DNA from: Kitagawia praeruptora
Taxonomy: Eukaryota; Streptophyta; Magnoliopsida; Apiales; Apiaceae
DNA length: 64,000 nucleotides
Assembly (NCBI GenBank): GCA_037693485.1
Contig: CM075346.1
Span: forward strand, 99,120,501 to 99,184,500
Reading direction: 5' to 3'
The notes below the pieces were generated by a model, which worked only from the letters and a program-made list of their open reading frames with translations, ran no database searches and was not told where the DNA came from. The translations under genes were made by a program, and so were the position numbers. Of the stretch, positions 23,975 to 34,577 are shown piece after piece (position 1 is the first letter of the stretch; every line of letters starts with the position of its first letter).

Positions 23975-24371
23975 TCAAAGTTCTCTCAAGAAACTCATTT
24001 GAAGATATAGAGTCTTTTGAAGATCATTCAAGGTTTGTGGATTTTTTCTTTGAATCTGCAAATTTTTGGGGATTCTTTGAAGATTTGAAGACGTTTTTCC
24101 AGAAAATTTATCAAGTTTCTTCATTTCGGTTGAAGATTTGAAGATTTCATTTGAAGGTTCAAAGTTACTCCCAGATTTCTCGAGTTTTCTCTTTGAAGGT
24201 ATGGATTTCTTCCTCTTTTTCTCCAAATTTCTGGGAATTTTTCCTTGAATTTTTGAAGATTTAAAGATATTTTCTAACCCTGCCTTGAAGATTTGAATGT
24301 TCTAATTCTTTTCATCATCTTTTTGCAGATTTCCTTTGAAGATCAAAACCTTTCTTTGAAGATTTACTGAA
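23975..24371 (+). promoter_or_regulatory. 5' leader of the antisense ORF, rich in TTTGAAGAT repeats
   Basis: The 400 bp before the ATG contain a dozen or so variants of TTTGAAGATTT and TTGAAGATC at irregular spacing. No clear TATA box was found. It may be the transcribed leader of the ORF at 24372; a promoter is not shown. Confidence 0.35.
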
Positions 24372-26152
24372 ATGGCTGAAGATCGCGCAACACTTCGTTT
24401 CCAGAAATTGCAAGGAGCCTCAAAAAGAGGTATCATCATTCGTTCTCCTCTCATGAGTTTACAGGATATGATTTTAAATCGTAAAGAGGATTTTCCATCC
24501 TTATCACACCTTGATTCCTTTAATCATAGTAACATTTTCCATGACATAGAAAAAATCACTGACTATAACAGGATGTATAAAATAGAATCACCCTATAGAC
24601 TTATCCCAGCTGAGCCTGGGGATCGATCTTGCCATTGGCGCCCCAATGCACTTTGTATTTATAGGGGTGCCATTGTTGCAGGGGTTCGATTCCCTTTCCA
24701 TGAGTTTATTCCTAGGCTCTTAGCAGATGTAGGAATTAACCCTTGCCAACTTCCTCCCAACTCTTGGAGGGTGATCAATTGTTTTATGGTCCTCTGCCTT
24801 AAAAACAAATTCCCTCTTTCTGTAGCTCTTTTTAGGAAGATTTTTCAATTTAAAAATTCTGCTGAATCTACCCCGGGTTGGGTTTACATTAGTCACCGTA
24901 CTTCCACTCCTCCAATTTTTCACCCCCAATCTATTCCTGACTCCAACCCAAAGTGGAAGAAGGAGTTCATGTATTTGACATGGGAAGGTGGAGATTGGGG
25001 CAATGTTTTTCGTAGTACCTTCGGTAAGGTTGTAGATGGCAGTGCCAGTGATATTGAGCTAAACGAGGAAGAGACCCATGCCTACCAGGAGCTCACCAAA
25101 GATAATCATTCTACTATGGCTTGGGATCTCCTGAATGAGTTCCAGCTTAAAACTTTGGGACTTTCCCGAGTGACCAATAAGGGTAATTTCCTTTCTTTTT
25201 GCATTCCTTTATCTGAATATGATTGTCTCATACCCATTATTTGTCTTTTGTTTTGTAATCGCAGCTGCAGCTTTTATCAACAAGACTAATGAGCCTGAAG
25301 ATGGAGACACTGCTAGGTTGAAAAGGGCTCGTTCAGGGAAAGATCCTCGAGCCCCAACAGCCACAGATGCCTACCTGAGGCCCCATGTAGCTGATGTCGA
25401 AGAAGTAGATGGCTCTTCCAAGAGCGCTTGGCGTCCCAACTGGGGAATTAGGAAGAAGGACTCCATTGTTGGAGACTGCAGGCATGCTATGGATTGGTCC
25501 TATCATTCCATAACCCCTGGTGACTTCAAGGATTATGTATCCGGCTCCACTCTTGAAGGAGCTGAGAGTGCTGGAGCTCAGGCCTTTGCTGCTGTAAGCT
25601 CCTTATTATCCATTCTCTTATATACTTGTTTTGTTATTTGAATCGTGGTTTTAACTTTGTCTTTTGTAGGCTAATGCCAACTTCCAGGGGGCCATATTCC
25701 AGGCTAAGACTTGGCGTTCCAACTATGAGACTTACAAAGCAAAGTATGATGACTCTCAGGATGAACTGGGCTCTGTCAAAGCTACCTTAGCGAGGAGGGA
25801 GAAAGAGCTTCTAGAGTCTCAGGCTGAAAATGTCACTCTCAGGAAGGGCAAGGACGACCTGATTGATGACTACCTTTCCTCCCAGGAGTATGTGGGCTTC
25901 ATGGAGAAGCATGACGACTCTCTGTTCCCTTACCAGTTTACTCAGGGATGGGACGGAGCTCTTGCTGAGGTTACTAGGAGATTTCCTGGTACCCTTAGTG
26001 TTTCAGACTTCCCTAGCCCTCATGCTCCTATGGCTTTGGCAGTGCAGGACACCCAGGAGGAGGACCAGGAGGATGATGAGAGGATCCTGGAGCCAGATCC
26101 TTCTGCTCATCTTGGCGCAGATGAAGAGGATGAGCATACTGGAGATGCTTAG
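24372..26152 (+). CDS. Three-exon ORF antisense to the Tat-type pol (plant transposon-protein-like)
   Basis: Proposed exons are 24372-25182, 25265-25593 and 25670-26152. Both introns have GT-AG borders, keep the frame and give 540 residues; the first acceptor is a tandem CAG pair, so a 2-residue variant is possible. Residues about 60-260 resemble the domain called putative plant transposon protein or gypsy type transposon (GVRFPFHEFIPRLLADVGIN, LNSWRV-like block). Residues about 380-460 are helical and charged (a probable coiled coil), and the C-terminus is strongly acidic. It faces the pol of the Tat-type element at 26533-30171. Tat-lineage elements are known to carry extra ORFs, some antisense, and this fits. 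Molecular function is unknown. No stop or frameshift interrupts it. Confidence 0.7.
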
Positions 26153-26532
26153 TAGTTGATCTCTTTATCTATCTATTTATGTACTCTGCCTTCGGGCATG
26201 ACTTTGTTCTTTTGTTAACTTATTTTGAACTAGGCGTTTATGTATTCTGCCTTCGGGCATAACTTTTTAATTCGTAATCCATTGTCCTTGATGCTTCTCA
26301 ACTTATTCATATTCGCATGTGTAGTCTAGCATTTTGTGCATATGTATCAATAAGTAATGTTCATATCTTATGCGAAAATGTAGGATAATCTTATTAGTAT
26401 GAAGAAATGGGCACAGCCCTTACATAGATACTCTATTTCCAATATCTCAAGTTTAAAAACTTGGAATGGTTTCATCGACCTTATTTCTACTTCTATTACA
26501 TAGGCAAAAAGCTAGGTCCTTTTCAGGAGAGC

Positions 26533-29500
26533 TTAAACATAGTAAACCTTGAGGTTCAATGCATGCCAAGTCCGGGGCACCTCAACCCCGTCCAAGGTTT
26601 CCAGTTTGTAAGATCCTCGTCCTAGTGTCTTCTTGACTCGATACGGCCCTTCCCAGTTCGGGGCTAGCTTTCCCTTCTGACCAACTCCAGAAGCCTCGAT
26701 CTTCCTAAGAACCAAATCCCCTTGCTGAAAGAACCTCTCCTTAACCCTGTGGTTGTAGTAAAAGGATGCTTTCTTTTGATGCTCCGCATTTCTGGCATTT
26801 GCCTCGTCCCTGACTTCATCAATCAAATCTAGGGCGAGCCTCATGCCTTCTTCATTAGTCTCTGGTTCAAATGCCTCAATTCTAGGTGATGCATGCATGA
26901 CTTCTAGTGGTACAACTGCCTCGGCTCCATAAGCCAGTAGGAAAGGAGTTTCCCCAGTTGTTACTTTGCAAGTAGTACGATATGCCCAAAGTATAGGCAG
27001 TAATTCATCCACCCAAGTATTTCTCGATCGTTCGACCCTCTTCTTAAGTCCATCAAGAATAATCCGATTGGCTACCTCAGCCTGTCCATTAGCTTGCGGG
27101 TGAGCTACTGAAGTAAAACGAAGCTCGATAGCATTTTCCTCACAGTACTTCCTGAACTCTTCATTGTTGAATTGTGTCCCATTATCTGTCACAAGGATTC
27201 GGGGGATTCCATACCTGCAGATTATGTTCTCCCAAAAGAACTGGGAAACTTGCTTGGTGGTTATCTTTGCTAAAGGCTTAGCCTCAATCCACTTAGTGAA
27301 GTAATCAATGGCGACAATCAGAAATTTCCTTTGTGCTGAAGCCATGGGGAAAGGACCAAGAATGTCCATCCCCCACATCGCAAACGGAATGGGAGAGCTG
27401 ATTGAGGTTAACCTCTCAGGCGGCTGCCTTACAACAGGGGCATGTTTTTGACATCTGTCACACCTCTTGACATAATCCTGTGCATCTGCTAACATCTCCG
27501 GCCAATAGAATCCCAGGAGGGTAATCTTGTGAGCTAGGGCTCTGCCCCCCAAGTGCTGCCCACAGATCCCTTCATGAACTTCCTCCAATGCTTCTCTTGC
27601 CTCTTGGGGCCTTAGGCACTTCAAGTACGGGATGACAAACGATCTCTTGTATAAGATGCCTTCAATCAAGGCATATCTCAATGCTCTCACTGACAATTTT
27701 CGTGCCTCCAAGGCATTGTTAGGGAGCCATCCGGTTTCTAGATGAGCTTTAATAGGATCTATCCAACAGCTTCCAACATCGATAGGTGCTACCAACTTAG
27801 AGTTGATGGTCGGGGCCTTCAAGACCTGGAAGTAAACACTGCCTGCATAATTCTCTATCTCAGAAGAAGCGAACTTAGAGAGGGCATCGACCTTAACGTT
27901 CTCTTCCCTAGGAATGTGCTCCAGATAGCACTCCTCAAACTGAGTCATAACAGCTTTCACGACTCTGAGGTATTTTGCCATAGTTTCATCCTTGGCCTCA
28001 AACTCACCATTCACTTGCGAGACTACCAGTCTCGAATCTCCACACACTTTGAGGTTCTTGACCCTCATGACTCTGGCCAATCCCAATCCAGCTATTAATG
28101 CCTCATACTCAGCTTCATTGTTGGTTGTTGGAAAGTCCAACTTCAAAGCGTATTCAACTGTGAATCCATCGGGGCTTTGCAAAACCAAACTTGCACCACT
28201 AGATTTTGTTTTTGATGCTCCATCAAAATAGAGCACCCAATACTCTTTCTGATCAGGTACAAGTTCTTCATCCTTACTCTCAACCCCAGGGGTGGTTATT
28301 ATCTCCTGCCCCCCGACTTCTTGGTTGCCAATGGTACATTCAACCACGAAGTCAGCTAATGCCTGAGCCTTGATGGTTGTCCGAGGCTTATATGTAATGT
28401 CAAATTCTCCGAGTTCGATTGCCCACTTAATTAGCCTTCCACTGACCTTAGGGCTATGCAGGATACTTCTCAACTGCTGGTCCGTCAGGACTTCAATCTT
28501 GTGCGACTAAAAGTAAGGTCGTAGTTTCCTTGAAGCTGTTACCAATGCTAAAGCAAACTTCTCAATGGTAGAATAGTTCAACTCAGCTCCGTGCAACACC
28601 TTACTCACGTAGTAGATGGGTTTCTGAACCTTATTCTCTTCCTTTATGAGGACGGCACTCAATGCTTGCTCAGATACCGCCAGGTATAGATAAAGAGTCT
28701 CTCCGATGTTAGGCTTGGCCAACAGTGGGGCTTCGGCCATGTATTTCTTCAATTGTTCAAAGGCCTCTTGGCTTTCAGGTGTCCATTCAAAATTCTTTAC
28801 CTTCTTTAACGTTTGAAAGAAAGGTAAACACTTATCACCCGACTTGGAGATAAACCTTCCTAAGGCTGCCATTCGGCCTGTCAACTTCTGCACATCTCTT
28901 ACAGAACGTAGTGGCTCCATGTCTAAAATCGCCTTGATCTTGTCAGGATTGGCCTTAATGCCTCTCTTTGAAACCATCAGCCCTAAAAACTTTCCAGATC
29001 CGACGCCAAAGGCACACTTGGCGGGATTCAACATCATTTTATGGTGCCTCAGCACTTCAAATGCCTCTTCGAGGTGCTTAATGTGATCAGCCTTGAGTAG
29101 GCTCTTGACTAACATGTCATCAACATACACCTCCATGGTTTTTCCAATCAGATGGGCAAATATCTTGTTCACCAAGCGTTGGTAAGTAGCTCCTGCATTC
29201 TTTAGACCAAACGCCATAACAAGATAACAGAAGACACCAAAGTCAGTTATGAAAGATACCTTAGGGATGTCATCTTTGTGCATCTTAATCTGATTATAGC
29301 CGCTGAATCCATCCATGAAGCTTAACATCTCATGTCCAGCTGTGGCATCTATCAACATATCTATCCTTGGAAGGGGAAAACAATCTTTTGGACATGCATC
29401 GTTCAGGTCAGTGAAGTCTATACACATCCTCCACTTCCCATTCGCCTTTTTGACCATCACAGGGTTTGCTAACCATTCGGGAAACTGAATCTCTTCAATA

Positions 29501-30171
29501 AAACCAGCTTCCAAGAGCTTATCCACTTCTTGCTTAATGGCCTCTTGCCTCTCCGGAGCAAAGTTTCTCTTCTTCTGCTTTATTGTCTTCCTCTTGGGAT
29601 CAACATTCAACTTATGGGTTATAAGTTGGGGGTCAATCCCTGGCATATCAGCTGCTGTCCAAGCGAACACGTCGCTATTCTTTTGTAAGAATTCTATCAA
29701 CTTGCCCTTCAAGGGTTCTTTCAGAGATGCTCCAACATAAGTAACTTTTTCAGGATCGTTCGGCTCTAGGGGTATGGGAATCAAATCCTCTGCTGGCTTC
29801 CCTCTATGCTCTTCATCATCACGGACATCCATGTCTTCAATTGGAAGGACCTGCCCCCCGACTCCATCGGCCCTCAGCGTGGCTACATAGCAACTTCTTG
29901 CCATCTTCTGATCACCCTTCTGTTCTCCGACACCATTCCGTGTCGGAAACTTAACCTTCATATGATATGAAGAGGCCACAGCCTTGAACGCATGAAGTCC
30001 AGTCCTTCCAAGGATTGCGTTGTATGTTGAGGCTGCCTTAATCACCAAGAAGTTCATCATCTGAGTCGCCTCCTTAGGCTCCTGCCCAATAGTCACGGGT
30101 AACTGAATAGTCCCTTCAACGTTGGACTCCACTCCATTAAATCCGTATATAGGCATGTTTGCAGGGGTCAA
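26533..30171 (-). pseudogene. Tat-type Ty3/gypsy pol (protease end, RT, RNase H, integrase) with one nonsense codon
   Basis: Two ORFs in the same frame (30171-28507 and 28473-26533) are separated by one TAG at 28507-28509, where a Gln codon would be expected in the RNase H domain. In order: protease tail (LGRTGLHAFKAVASSYHMKV), RT with MCIDFTDLNDACPKD and the catalytic YVDDMLVKS, RNase H, a second RNase H-type domain (LYFDGASKTKSSGASLVLQS, archaeal-like as in Tat elements), integrase zinc finger (CDRCQKHAP) and catalytic core (MDILGPFP, TDNGTQF, HPQANGQAE). The dual RNase H is typical of the Tat lineage. Apart from the single stop it is intact. Gag and the 5' part of protease are missing: the sequence changes abruptly near 30178. 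Confidence 0.9.
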
Positions 30172-30178
30172 CTGAGAG

Positions 30179-30484
30179 TCGTTGTATCAGACTCCTACAA
30201 GGAATGGATCCGGAACCTTCCTAGAGGCGGTGACTTGCCCACCAAGTCACCTAACCCTACTACGATTTTAGGGCTTCTCAGCCTATATAAAGGGTCTGAC
30301 CCCTCATCCTAGAACTACGTTTTTGGCTTGATTCTCTTAATACAGAGATACGTAGGCATTCTGTGAGGACCGATTAAGTCTCGAACGCAGAAGCAGCCAT
30401 TAAAGCTCGAAGCTCAACCACCCTTTGCATTAAATACATCAAACCCTAGCCGCAATCTAATAACCTAGTTTTTATTCCACAACA
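30179..30484 (+). repeat. Tat-type LTR 3' part, opposite in orientation to the adjoining pol
   Basis: The block contains TATA-like GCCTATATAAAGGG (30280-30293) and ends TTTATTCCACAACA just before a PBS. It reads as the R-U5 end of an LTR on the plus strand, whereas the pol just left of it is on the minus strand. The joint near 30178 is therefore an inversion or a fusion of two copies. Confidence 0.65.
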
Positions 30485-30486
30485 TT

Positions 30487-30504
30487 TGGCGCCGTCTGTG
30501 GGAA
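30487..30504 (+). other. Primer binding site of a Tat-type element
   Basis: TGGCGCCGTCTGTGGGAA follows the LTR end (30484) after two bases. This is the usual Tat-lineage PBS. Confidence 0.75.
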
Positions 30505-30517
30505 AAAGACATCAACC

Positions 30518-30715
30518 ATGGTTCAAACACGAAGAACTGCACCAAGCACTACGGAGCCAATCGCTACCGAGGCCCTACCTCTTAGCTCTGCTCCGCCCCT
30601 TACTGAACAAGTGCTACCGACATCTGAGCAAGTACCTCCAACATCCGGGACTATCGTTCCATATCAAGTTTCTCAACCCCTAGGGACGACTACCCTTGGA
30701 AATATTACCAGTTAA
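30518..30715 (+). pseudogene. Gag start fragment of a Tat-type element
   Basis: An ORF of 65 codons begins MVQTRRTAPSTTEP, 14 bp after the PBS, which is the expected place for gag. It is Ser/Thr/Pro-rich and ends at TAA (30713-30715) without reaching the capsid domain. The sequence after about 30700 is unrelated AT-rich DNA, so the gag is truncated. Confidence 0.6.
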
Positions 30716-30719
30716 TAAC

Positions 30720-32635
30720 ATTGACACAGTACGGACCATGTTATTTGTAAATAATCTTGGGACTCAGTTTGATACTTATAGACATTATTTTGTTTTCAAG
30801 CAAGTTTATGTTCTTTATGGATTTGTTCAACTTAAAATATAAAAGCACTAACTTTTCCCTTTTTCAGTTTAGTTGGCTTTTTGAGAGAGAATATGTTATG
30901 GAAAATGTGATTGTTATAATTTGTAATCATACATTATTCGAAGATAAAAGTGAATAAGTGAGCTTCTTGCGGAGACCTGTGTTTTTGGTAAACAGTATTA
31001 TCCTTCATTTTTTTAATCTTCTTTATTTATTTAATGCCCCTTTTTGTCATTACACAGCATTTGGAGCAACCCAATTTAGATTGAACCAAAAAAATTCTAA
31101 TATGATATTGTACTTATTTTAAGTAATGTTGTAGTACTACGATTGTACCTCCAGCCTTTCTCTTCTCCTCCCGCTACATAATTTTAAATATTGAAAACAA
31201 AATACAATACAAGAAATTTGCATTTATAAATATAGATTACAAGCAGAGAGAGATGTTTAGTTACAGATAGAATATATAGCAACAACATAAGTGATAAAAA
31301 GAAAGATGTTAGTTACAGATAGACTACATAGCAGCAACATAAGTGATAAAAAGAAAGATGGTCCACATGATGATCAAGCTAATGAAGTATTGAAGTAATT
31401 AACAAGTCTGAACCACATAAGCAACTTCCATTTTATAGGTATTGTTTATCATAACGTGGGTAATGGGTTTATGTATTCCAATTAATTTTATTTTTGGTTA
31501 CCCCTTTAAGTTGATCACAAAAAAATTAACAACCCATCAAAATAAGTAGTTTAAAAATATATTCAAATTCAAATTATTATATTCATTTCAATAAGAACAT
31601 ACTTTTAATATAATAAAGTCAGCCATGGTGAAAGACCTTAATTTGAACATAAACAATAAATCTACTAGAATATTTATCTGATATTTTGTCTTGCTTATTT
31701 AATTGTATAATTTACTTATTTTTAATAAAAGAATCTATATTAATAATATATACACACTATTTTTTCATACATGAATTTACTAATATAGTTTAATGGTCAC
31801 GCTCAGGTGAGAATGAGAACAGTGAGAACACACATATTCACTACATTTCAAGCTATTTTAAAGGGCCCCGCTAGGGGCATCTTCACCAAAAAAAATCATA
31901 TAATTCTACCCTCTATCCATTCATAAAAAAATTAAAATGAGAACAGTGAGAACACACATATTCGCCACAGTGAGAACACACATATTCGCTACATTTCAAA
32001 CTATTTTAAAGGGCCCCGCTAGGGGCATCTTCACACAAAAGTCTTATAATTCTACTCTCTATCCATTCATAAAAAAATTTAACAAAAAAAATTAAAAATT
32101 GCTTGAAATGTGATCTCATTGTTCTCCAACATTTACACATTATATTAACTATGAGGTCTCATAGTTAATATAACATGTTCTTGATATTATATGAGGTTTA
32201 ATGTTTTGGAGTCATTGGGGGGTGAAGGAATTATCATTTCCGCATTTGAATAATGAAGACAATTTATTATTTTTTTCAATTAGAGAACAATATTTGTAAA
32301 AATATTTATTATTTTTATTGCAGATTTTGATGGATTAAATAAATTTTCAACATTGTTAACATTGAATTGTATGCTACTTTTTTATATAAATTTTAGCATA
32401 TCATTATTTTATTAAATACTTATATAATTATATATAATATCTTGCTAAGAATTGATTATTTATATAATTGCATACAATATCTTTTTAAGAAATCAATCAA
32501 ATTTGTTAAATTTTTGGTATTGTCAATTTAAATTAAATAAGATGTTTTAAGAAATCAATCAAATTTGTTAAATTTTTGGTATTATCATTTTAAATTAAAT
32601 AAGAAGCAGTGTACGAAGTACGGGCAAAATGCTAG
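30720..32635 (+). repeat. AT-rich repeat block with Helitron-like ends
   Basis: At 30993 the module TATTATCCTTCATTTTTTTA recurs, shared with 20.4-23.6 kb. Tandem duplications are seen at about 31255-31355 (GTTACAGATAG...CATAAGTGATAAAAAGAAAG), at 31815-32080 (GAGAACAGTGAGAACACACA, AAAGGGCCCCGCTAGGGGCA) and at 32485-32602. A decayed Helitron 3' end is at 32607-32635 (GTGTACGAAGTACGGGC, then CTAG and T). No gene is seen. Confidence 0.5.
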
Positions 32636-32811
32636 TCCTATATAAAATGTGGGTATCCTACACTTTTTAACATGAATATTTTCGTGATGAAGTTTTAAAA
32701 AATGATTATTTTTAACCATAGTCGTTCAAGTCAAGCTGCGTCCTGATTTGCCAAGCCCTAGTTTCCGTGCGCTTCGCCTGTAACGGTAACGGTAAGTAAT
32801 CAATTCCTCCT

Positions 32812-32974
32812 GTTGATTTCAAAGTTGTTATCCATTCCAATCGAATTTTGTTAGGATTGATTTGGGGAGAGTATTTAGCCTTAATTTTGTTCTGTCTATT
32901 GTTTAATTGCATTTATTATTCAGTTATTAATTTCGATTTCAAAGTTGTTATCCAATCCAATCGAATTTTGTTAG
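32812..32974 (+). promoter_or_regulatory. Duplicated 41-bp leader and possible 5' UTR intron of the kelch-like gene
   Basis: The unit containing TTTCAAAGTTGTTATCCA and CCAATCGAATTTTGTTAG occurs at 32817-32853 and 32938-32974, with one or two differences. GGTAAGTAATC near 32790 and TTATTATTCAG near 32922 could be the borders of a 5' UTR intron. This is inferred only. Confidence 0.4.
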
Positions 32975-32976
32975 TC

Positions 32977-34577
32977 ATGGAAAACACTATGTACGTCTGC
33001 TTCGAAGCAAATCATACTGAAAAAGTGCATGCATACTTGATATACTCGGTGGAATTAAGTCAGTTACAAACTTCCTCATATTTAGATTCAACGCCAAAGT
33101 TTAACCTAGAACATGTCATCTTTGGTGTTCCGGCTATGGGTTGTGGAATTTTCGGTTCTCGAATTGTACTTGCTGGTGGGTTAATTCAAGACAAATACGG
33201 GAGGGACATAAAAAATAAAGGTGTTATCACATATGATATTACCACCAAACAAGTGTCCACGGAAGAAATTCCAAAAATGCGTGGAGGGAAGGTTAAGCCA
33301 TTGATGCTTGAGCTCAATAACAAGTTGTATGCTATGGATACTAACGTAGACTTGCATCGCCGATCATTTGAGATTTATTACCCTAACCAGAAACATTGGC
33401 ATTGTCTACATAATCCGTATTTTGCCCTAACTCCGAATCTCGTTGCTCAATTATCCGAGTGCAAAGGACTCGGCCGCTTCTCTTGGTTTGCCTTTGGACA
33501 TTGCCTTTGTATGTCTCTGCCGAGGGACATGTTAACATTTTTGCATCATTCCAAGCATAGGCACAAAAACTTTAATTCTTGCTTTAACAGACCACTTCAA
33601 TTCCAAGGAATGGCAATCACTTACTATCAGGATGGTTTTGAGGATGTGGTTGTGATTTCATTATCTGAAGGAATTGTACAAGGTCGCCGACTCCGTCTAT
33701 GTTTTGATGATCCTTATGAGAACCCGGTCCACATTTTGGATACTAAATACTACTCTGATCATGAAGGCGAGATGTCTGGTTTCTTCACCAACTTTGGAAA
33801 TGGCAACTTCGGTCTTACTACTTTTGACAAAGACCACATACATTTCTACACCTTCCACATTTTCAGAGGCAGAGATAAACATGGGCGCTTGACACTGAAA
33901 ACGAGTTATGTTTTTATACACAAATTCACTCATACTCAGTTTGCTACGCAAGTACACTCAAGTTTTAGATTTGCTGGCAGCTTTACCCCTGTGTGAGTTG
34001 TATATATTCACTTTTGTTTGTTGTGATGATCACATCAGTGTTATATTGCTAATATATCTATTTTATCATCCAGATCACAAGCTGGTGGTCAGAGTAAGGA
34101 AAATAATGAAGCAAAATTATATCGTCGCGATCTCAGACTGTAAGGAACAATTTCTTTTCATTTTTAATTACTGTTTGGAATGTGTAGTTGAATTACTGTA
34201 TATGATTTTTTTTATATCATAATTTCACATGATATACCAAGACTTTTGTGTCATACTAGTGACGGTATTTTGATAGTTTCATTTTACTGCACATGTAGTT
34301 GGAAGTGGGAAGAAAAAGATGATGATATTCTAGGCACCAAGGTATATTGACCTTTATTTGACTATGTCCTTTGATTTAGTAAAATCAAATCCATTGTGGA
34401 AAAACACTTATAACAGAAGAACTGATGGAATATTGGCTTTTTTTATAATCCTTGCAGTGTGTACACAATTCAGATAGTGATGATACAGACTCGGACGGTG
34501 ATGATGTGGACTATGAGCTGGCTCTGAAACGCGAGGAGGCTTACCTCAAATTAGGCTCTAGCACTACACTTGGTTAA
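32977..34577 (+). CDS. Four-exon host gene, weakly kelch-like, with an acidic C-terminal tail
   Basis: Exons 32977-33992, 34074-34139, 34299-34341 and 34458-34577 have GT-AG introns. They join in frame to 414 residues and end GSSTTLG then TAA. I chose the ATG at 32977; the frame is open to 32848, but that part would be hydrophobic and overlaps the duplicated leader. Residues 58-145 look kelch/galactose-oxidase-like (GSRIVLAGG, VITYDITTKQVSTEEIPK, FEIYYPNQKHWHCL). These are short beta-rich repeats with conserved Gly, Tyr and Trp positions. I cannot count a full propeller. Exon 4 is very acidic (SDSDDTDSDGDDVDYE). There are no stops or frameshifts, so it is probably a live gene. No F-box or signal peptide is seen. 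The role may be protein binding, but the function is not known. Confidence 0.8.

Noticed and set aside
25863..26159. Second open frame overlapping exon 3 of the antisense ORF
   Set aside because: Exon 3 in the other frame joins exons 1 and 2 in phase; this one does not.
27742..28231. Plus-strand ORFs within the Tat-type pol
   Set aside because: They are shadows of the strongly coding minus strand.
33674..33957. Alternative-frame ORFs within exon 1 of the kelch-like gene
   Set aside because: They overlap the long coding frame and have no support of their own.
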